Origin: Gnetum montanum
Lineage: Eukaryota > Streptophyta > Gnetopsida > Gnetales > Gnetaceae
NCBI GenBank assembly: GCA_015680685.1
Contig: MNCI01003975.1
Span: 1,291,808-1,355,807 of the forward strand
Reading direction: 5' to 3'
DNA length: 64,000 nucleotides
Shown in pieces: positions 59,945-64,000 of the stretch. How positions within the stretch are numbered: the first letter of the stretch is position 1; each line of letters starts with the position of its first letter. A program made the translations under genes and the position numbers. The notes under the pieces are model-generated. The model saw nothing but the letters and a program-made list of their open reading frames with translations. It did not search any database and was not told the origin of the DNA.

Positions 59945-62110
59945 TTTGTTACGATCGAATGACTCAAGGAGATCTATAACTATCTTCAATTGTGATTTCC
60001 TTTCTTTATTAGTGGCATCCTTCTTGCTAAGCACTACCTTGTATCCAACCAATTTGTTACACAATTGTTTGATGTACTCAATTGCACGTCTTGCTGTTGT
60101 TGTTGATTTCTTTTTTTTTTTTAAAATTGGATCTTCAACATGTTCATCTACATTGATTGATTATCCATGTCCTTTTGTCATTTCTTCTCTTTTCTCTACA
60201 TAAATTAGACTAGAATTATGAGTTGTGAGTAAATCATGAAAAAGGAAAGAGTAAAGAATAAAAAAAGTATTACTTGAAATCAATCATTATCAATTTGGAG
60301 GAACTATTCATGAGTCTCTAGATGGTGAGCATAGCACATTACACTCTTCAATTCTCCTAAGAGTTGCTTTAGATCTTTTGCAGTAGTTGGAGCATCTTTA
60401 GGAATTGGATATAAAGATGATGGAACTTCAGCCTGTATTAAATCGTAATTTGCCTTAAAGTTGCATGACTGAGACTCTTGTAAGTGGTAGACACCCTCAT
60501 GAATAAAATAGGATTTATAATTAGAAATTCTCTGATTAATATGCTGAAGAAGTACAAGTTCTTCTTCAATAGCTGCCACTATCTAGCCCATTGAATAAGA
60601 AGAACCTGACATAGAGAAAGAAGAAACCATTGGAATAGACTCAAGAACTGGTGTTGGTTCTACCTATGGAAGGGAACCTCTTACAAATGTCATAGAAAAA
60701 GAAGGCATGATAGGTATCATAGAAAAAGGACGAATGCTTGGTGATCTAGATGAAGGAATGGGAGTTTGTTTAGAAGTGGTGCCTGCATCATCTTTGTCCA
60801 TCTCTTGGATAAAGTACTATTACTTCATAAACATCTACAAGATAAAAATTAACATCATACAAAGGAAAGAGAGAAGTATTGAAACCTTTAAATAATTAAA
60901 ACTTACCACTGGTTGCTTTTCTTTGTCTTATCCTTTGTTGAGTTTGTTGGGGTTGTTGTTGAGCCTGTTGTTGGACTTGTTATCTTATAACTATTGGACC
61001 ACTAGAACTTTGCCCAGTACGTTGCCTCTGCAAAAAGACATTAAACTAAGTTATTGTGTATATTAACATATTTATATTTAAATATATACCTTGGGAGTAG
61101 GAAATGTGATCTATTCTTGCGGTTGAACCATACCAAAGGTCGAAGTACCTTGAACTTTTTCAGCCTGTGCAGCTCTAGCACTCTACATTGGTTTATTTTT
61201 TAGCCTAGATTACACAATCAAATATATAAAATAAAGACATAATCAACAAAAAGGAAATAATAAAAACATAAAAATACCTCGTTGATTTCCTCCTAATTTT
61301 GAGCATGTTGTAAAACTAGCTGACCTTTCTTAGCATCCACAATCTTACTCCCTATAACTCTTTCATCTTTAAGAAATTCAGGGCATAATCAGGGATGGTA
61401 ATTACTAAAACATTTGTTTGGGTGGTCATAACTTAAGATCAAATCACATGAACAAATCTACACAACATCGGGTATAAGATTTGGAAGGATTTTGCTGGGC
61501 AATAGTAATTCCGGTCATGGCATTATACCAAGCAGACAAGCAAGACAACAACTAGTTATAAATTCTATTAGTTATGGCACCATGAAGTATGAAAATAGAA
61601 TAAGAACTAACATAGGTTTGCTATCTATACCACAAGACCTTGTTATAGATAAGTAGACATAAATCAAAGTAAATCTCATTAATGAAATCTCCATGAATAA
61701 ATTGGCTTTTGCCAAGGGTAGAATTAATAACATAATCAAATAATTCCTTGTTGCAAAAAGATTTAAATTTTTTGGAATAAGTTGAAAGAATTAAAGGATC
61801 CTCTCCTTGTTGAAAACCTAAGGCTATTTGAATATTAGAAGGAAGGATTGTTATTGCTTCAAAAACTAATTGAGAATTAGAACTTTTCTTACTATTGTAC
61901 TATTCACATCATTCCATGAGAATGCCTTTGTAATGGGAGAGTTTGAAAATAAGGTAGAAGTAGTAAGATACTAAATCCCCTCATTCTCAAGTAAGCTACA
62001 AATATGATTGTAAGCAGAGAGTACATTATTTTGATGTAAAATAATAGTGGATGATAGAGAGCTACCTGAAGGAGTTTGAGGTAGAGGTGAAGCTTAATGA
62101 TTAGGCATGA
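59945..62110 (-). pseudogene. Decayed intron-containing gene-like region, unrecognised, Gln-rich
   Basis: Read on the minus strand from an ATG near 62108. Segments: an N-terminal part with NNVLSAYNHICSLLENEGI and, in another frame, EAITILPSNIQIALGFQQGE and FDYVINSTLGKSQFIHGDF; a piece ending at donor AAG|GTATAT (61091); a Q-rich exon bounded by TTTTTGCAG and GTAAGT (about 61028-60904; QVQQQAQQQPQQTQQR); a long piece with PSFSMTFVRG, EEELVLLQHINQRISNYKS and LKQLLGELKSVMCY (60830-60304); and a C-terminal RAIEYIKQLCNKLVGYK with stop near 59949. In-frame stops mostly replace Gln/Trp. Function unknown; could be a captured host gene or a retroelement antisense ORF. Confidence 0.45.
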
Positions 62111-62768
62111 TGAAGATGGTTAGAGTCCTTGGATTGTAGAAAATCTTTAAGCTTCTCCACTATCAATCCTCTGATATTGAGTTGTGATGGGCAAATCTTC
62201 CTTCTTCTTATATTTATAATACAATTATAATAATCTTAGTAAAAGTTAAGAGAAAGTTGTAACTTACGTTAATCAAAGGTTTAATAAAGCTAATGTGCAC
62301 TTTTTTTTTTTAAAAAAAAGGTAACGTTTATTTTTTTTAAAAGTTAATATTTACTCTTTTTGATTTTATGATTTCTAGGTTCATTAAAATGAAATTATCT
62401 ATAGCTTAACTTAAAGTACTCTCTGAGACAATTTCAACAGTACCAATTTCATCAAAATTTGACTTATGGTTTGAAAGATATGGTAATTCTCGAGTTACGT
62501 GCAGTTTAAAATTAAAAAAGGTATTTTAAAAAAATTTTAAAACTAAATTTAAAAAAATAATAATGCCTTTCTAAATTTTAAATTTTAATTTAAAAAAAAA
62601 CTAGGGCCAAATGTCTTGGGTTCAATTTTGAGCCCCAACACTTATTATTATTATTATTAAAAATTAGGAGGGCCATGAGCCCTTAGAAGGGCCAAGATCG
62701 GTCTTCCCAACAACTATGGTTGACTATGCTACTAGCTGTCGCTGAGCCTAGTGATAGCTATGGCCTGG
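62111..62768. other. AT-rich DNA upstream of element C
   Basis: Includes A/T homopolymer runs (62300-62340), a (TTA)n run at about 62642-62659 and a GC-richer 110-bp stretch just before the element C LTR. No gene seen. Confidence 0.5.
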
Positions 62769-63490
62769 TGATGAGACGCAGTTCGCACAGGCCGTGATAT
62801 CGTGTACGCGATATCGCAGCCGATGCGATATCACATCCCCGCGATATCGCATACGCGATATCACATCCTTCCCTACGATATCGTGTACGCGATATCGTAG
62901 TCCACCACCATATCTATAAATAAGAGGCGGCTCTCCCTTGTTTGGGGATCCCAGTTTTAGAGTAGCGAAGCTCTGGCAGTTTGATCCCTCTAGAGTTAGA
63001 ATTTTTCCCGTGTCTGCCCGCAGTGTGGNTTTACAAGCATTTAAGTGTGACTGCTTGGTAGCCCAGTGGTGTAGCTAGGGGGATCTATGCTTGGTAACCT
63101 AGTGGCGTATTTGGGGCCTGCGCTTGGTAATGGTAGTCCCAGTGGCAGTCGTGCACGAAGTCCAAGATGTGTACAGTTGATCAAGGAATCGGTTGCTTGT
63201 CGCACTTAGGCTAGATTAGATTCTCTTACCCTTTCCCTCATAGCTTAACTTAGTTAGTATTCTTTTACACTGCCTTCAGGAGTAGCATTAGATTAGGACA
63301 CATCATACACCTCATCTAGACTAAACCATATGTGACATATGCCAAACTAGTCTAGGTGGGAAGATAGCGAACTGCGACCTAAGGCTAACTATCTAGGTGC
63401 CACAACTAGTCCATCTACGGAGTTCGACTGGATCACGCGTGCGACGCTCGTTTCGTATGGTTGAGTGCAGGGGTACCTCGCCACTCATCA
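62769..63490 (+). repeat. Element C 5' LTR (722 bp)
   Basis: TGATGAGACG to CCACTCATCA. Seven palindromes (GTGATATCGT, GCGATATCGC, GCGATATCAC and so on; about 62793-62901), TATAAATAAG at 62915. The 3' third ('gagttcgactggatcacgcg', 'gtgcaggggtacctcgccac') matches elements A and B, while the middle (62960-63200) differs strongly. One N at 63029. Confidence 0.9.
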
Positions 63491-63491
63491 T

Positions 63492-63509
63492 TGGCGCCGT
63501 TGCCGGGGA
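63492..63509 (+). other. Element C primer-binding site (tRNA-Asp)
   Basis: TGGCGCCGTTGCCGGGGA, an uncorrupted tRNA-Asp-type PBS one base after the LTR. It is used by Athila-type and several other plant Ty3/gypsy lineages. Confidence 0.92.
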
Positions 63510-63622
63510 TGGTGCTAGTTATCTAGATTAGTTATATCATACAAGGTCGCTGTAAAGAACTTAACGATTTATCTTTCAGAAAATAATAATTATTAAAAAT
63601 TCACATAAATTCACACACAATA

Positions 63623-64000
63623 ATGCCTCTCCTACAAGATGATAATAACGCCACACTTAGTAAGGAAGTTCATTGGAGAACCAATGAGCTATATGATGAT
63701 GAAGGTTGGAGTATACAACTTGAAGTGGGAGTTTCCTATAAGCATGAACAAAAACAACGTCATCATAATACACGAAAGCCTAACTTAACTGATGATGATG
63801 AACCCCCACTAGCCACTACAAGCTTCATGCAAGTACAAGAGGCTATTCGAATCTCACGTAGGCATCGTAAAGAGAGCCGACTACCCAGGCTCGATTTAAA
63901 CAACTTTCCAAAATTTTCAGGAGGCTATGACTTAGATCCGCATCAACATTTACTAGCCTTCTACGATGCCTGCACATGGAATAACATTGATAACAGTTGG
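63623..64000 (+). CDS. Element C gag, open to window end (partial)
   Basis: ATG at 63623 opens a frame of 126 codons with no stop up to the last base. It starts MPLLQDDNNATLSKEVHW and ends in a capsid-like LPRLDLNNFPKFSGGYDLDP then HLLAFYDACTWNNIDNSW. This aligns with gag of A and B (LDMNNIPRFEGGYNADPQNH, LQAFHDACALQNIENEW), but its N-terminal domain is shorter and different. The intact frame and PBS make it the youngest or best-preserved family member here. Whether pol follows cannot be seen. Confidence 0.8.
   Translation, partial: MPLLQDDNNATLSKEVHWRTNELYDDEGWSIQLEVGVSYKHEQKQRHHNTRKPNLTDDDEPPLATTSFMQVQEAIRISRRHRKESRLPRLDLNNFPKFSGGYDLDPHQHLLAFYDACTWNNIDNSW

Overview
The window is nuclear DNA of a seed plant with a large, repeat-rich genome. 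Three things point to this: a plant-type ATR checkpoint-kinase gene with conventional GT-AG introns, nested Ty3/gypsy LTR retrotransposons with plant tRNA-Asp and tRNA-iMet primer sites, and AT-rich, methylation-decayed intergenic DNA. The repeat density would suit a gymnosperm or another giant-genome plant, but the sequence alone does not fix the species.

Left part (1-11.5 kb, minus strand): the 5' and central part of ATR. Eleven exons can be joined with consistent phase and canonical splice sites from the ATG at 11509 down to the donor after 193. They encode about 2221 residues (HEAT repeats, UME, most of FAT). The PI3K-like kinase and FATC parts lie beyond the left edge. ATR is the only clearly functional host gene in the window.

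11.5-18 kb: the ATR upstream region, then at least six to eight copies or fragments of short tRNA-derived SINE-like repeats in both orientations, then decayed sequence rich in near-palindromic 'ccatgactcatgg' words.

18-49 kb: a stack of LTR retrotransposons. A heavily decayed gypsy pol (E) lies at 18.0-19.9 kb. Element A (21221-28191, TSD CCCAT) is gag-protease only. Element D (28820-47355) is a decayed ~12 kb Athila/Tat-like element with gag, PR, RT, RNase H, integrase and a third ORF-like region. D is interrupted by element B (39489-46039, TSD TATAT), a second member of A's family. A and B have LTRs of roughly 0.8-0.96 kb whose U3 starts with an array of the 10-bp palindrome GCGATATCGC just before a TATA box. 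Their single frame encodes only gag and a retropepsin, with no RT or integrase, so they look non-autonomous and would have to be mobilised in trans.

49-62.7 kb: AT-rich DNA with a decayed minus-strand coding-like stretch, a ~47-bp hairpin-forming minisatellite, a three-copy ~670-bp tandem repeat, a second palindrome cluster (AAGACATCTT), an LTR with a tRNA-iMet primer site, and a decayed, intron-containing, glutamine-rich minus-strand gene-like region.

62.77 kb to the end: the 5' LTR, tRNA-Asp PBS and open gag start of element C. It shares the palindromic U3 with A and B but has a different gag N-terminus, and it runs out of the window. It is a candidate autonomous relative or a sister family. 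The assembly contains one 268-N gap and four single Ns. At least three of the single Ns hide missing sequence when the related elements are compared.
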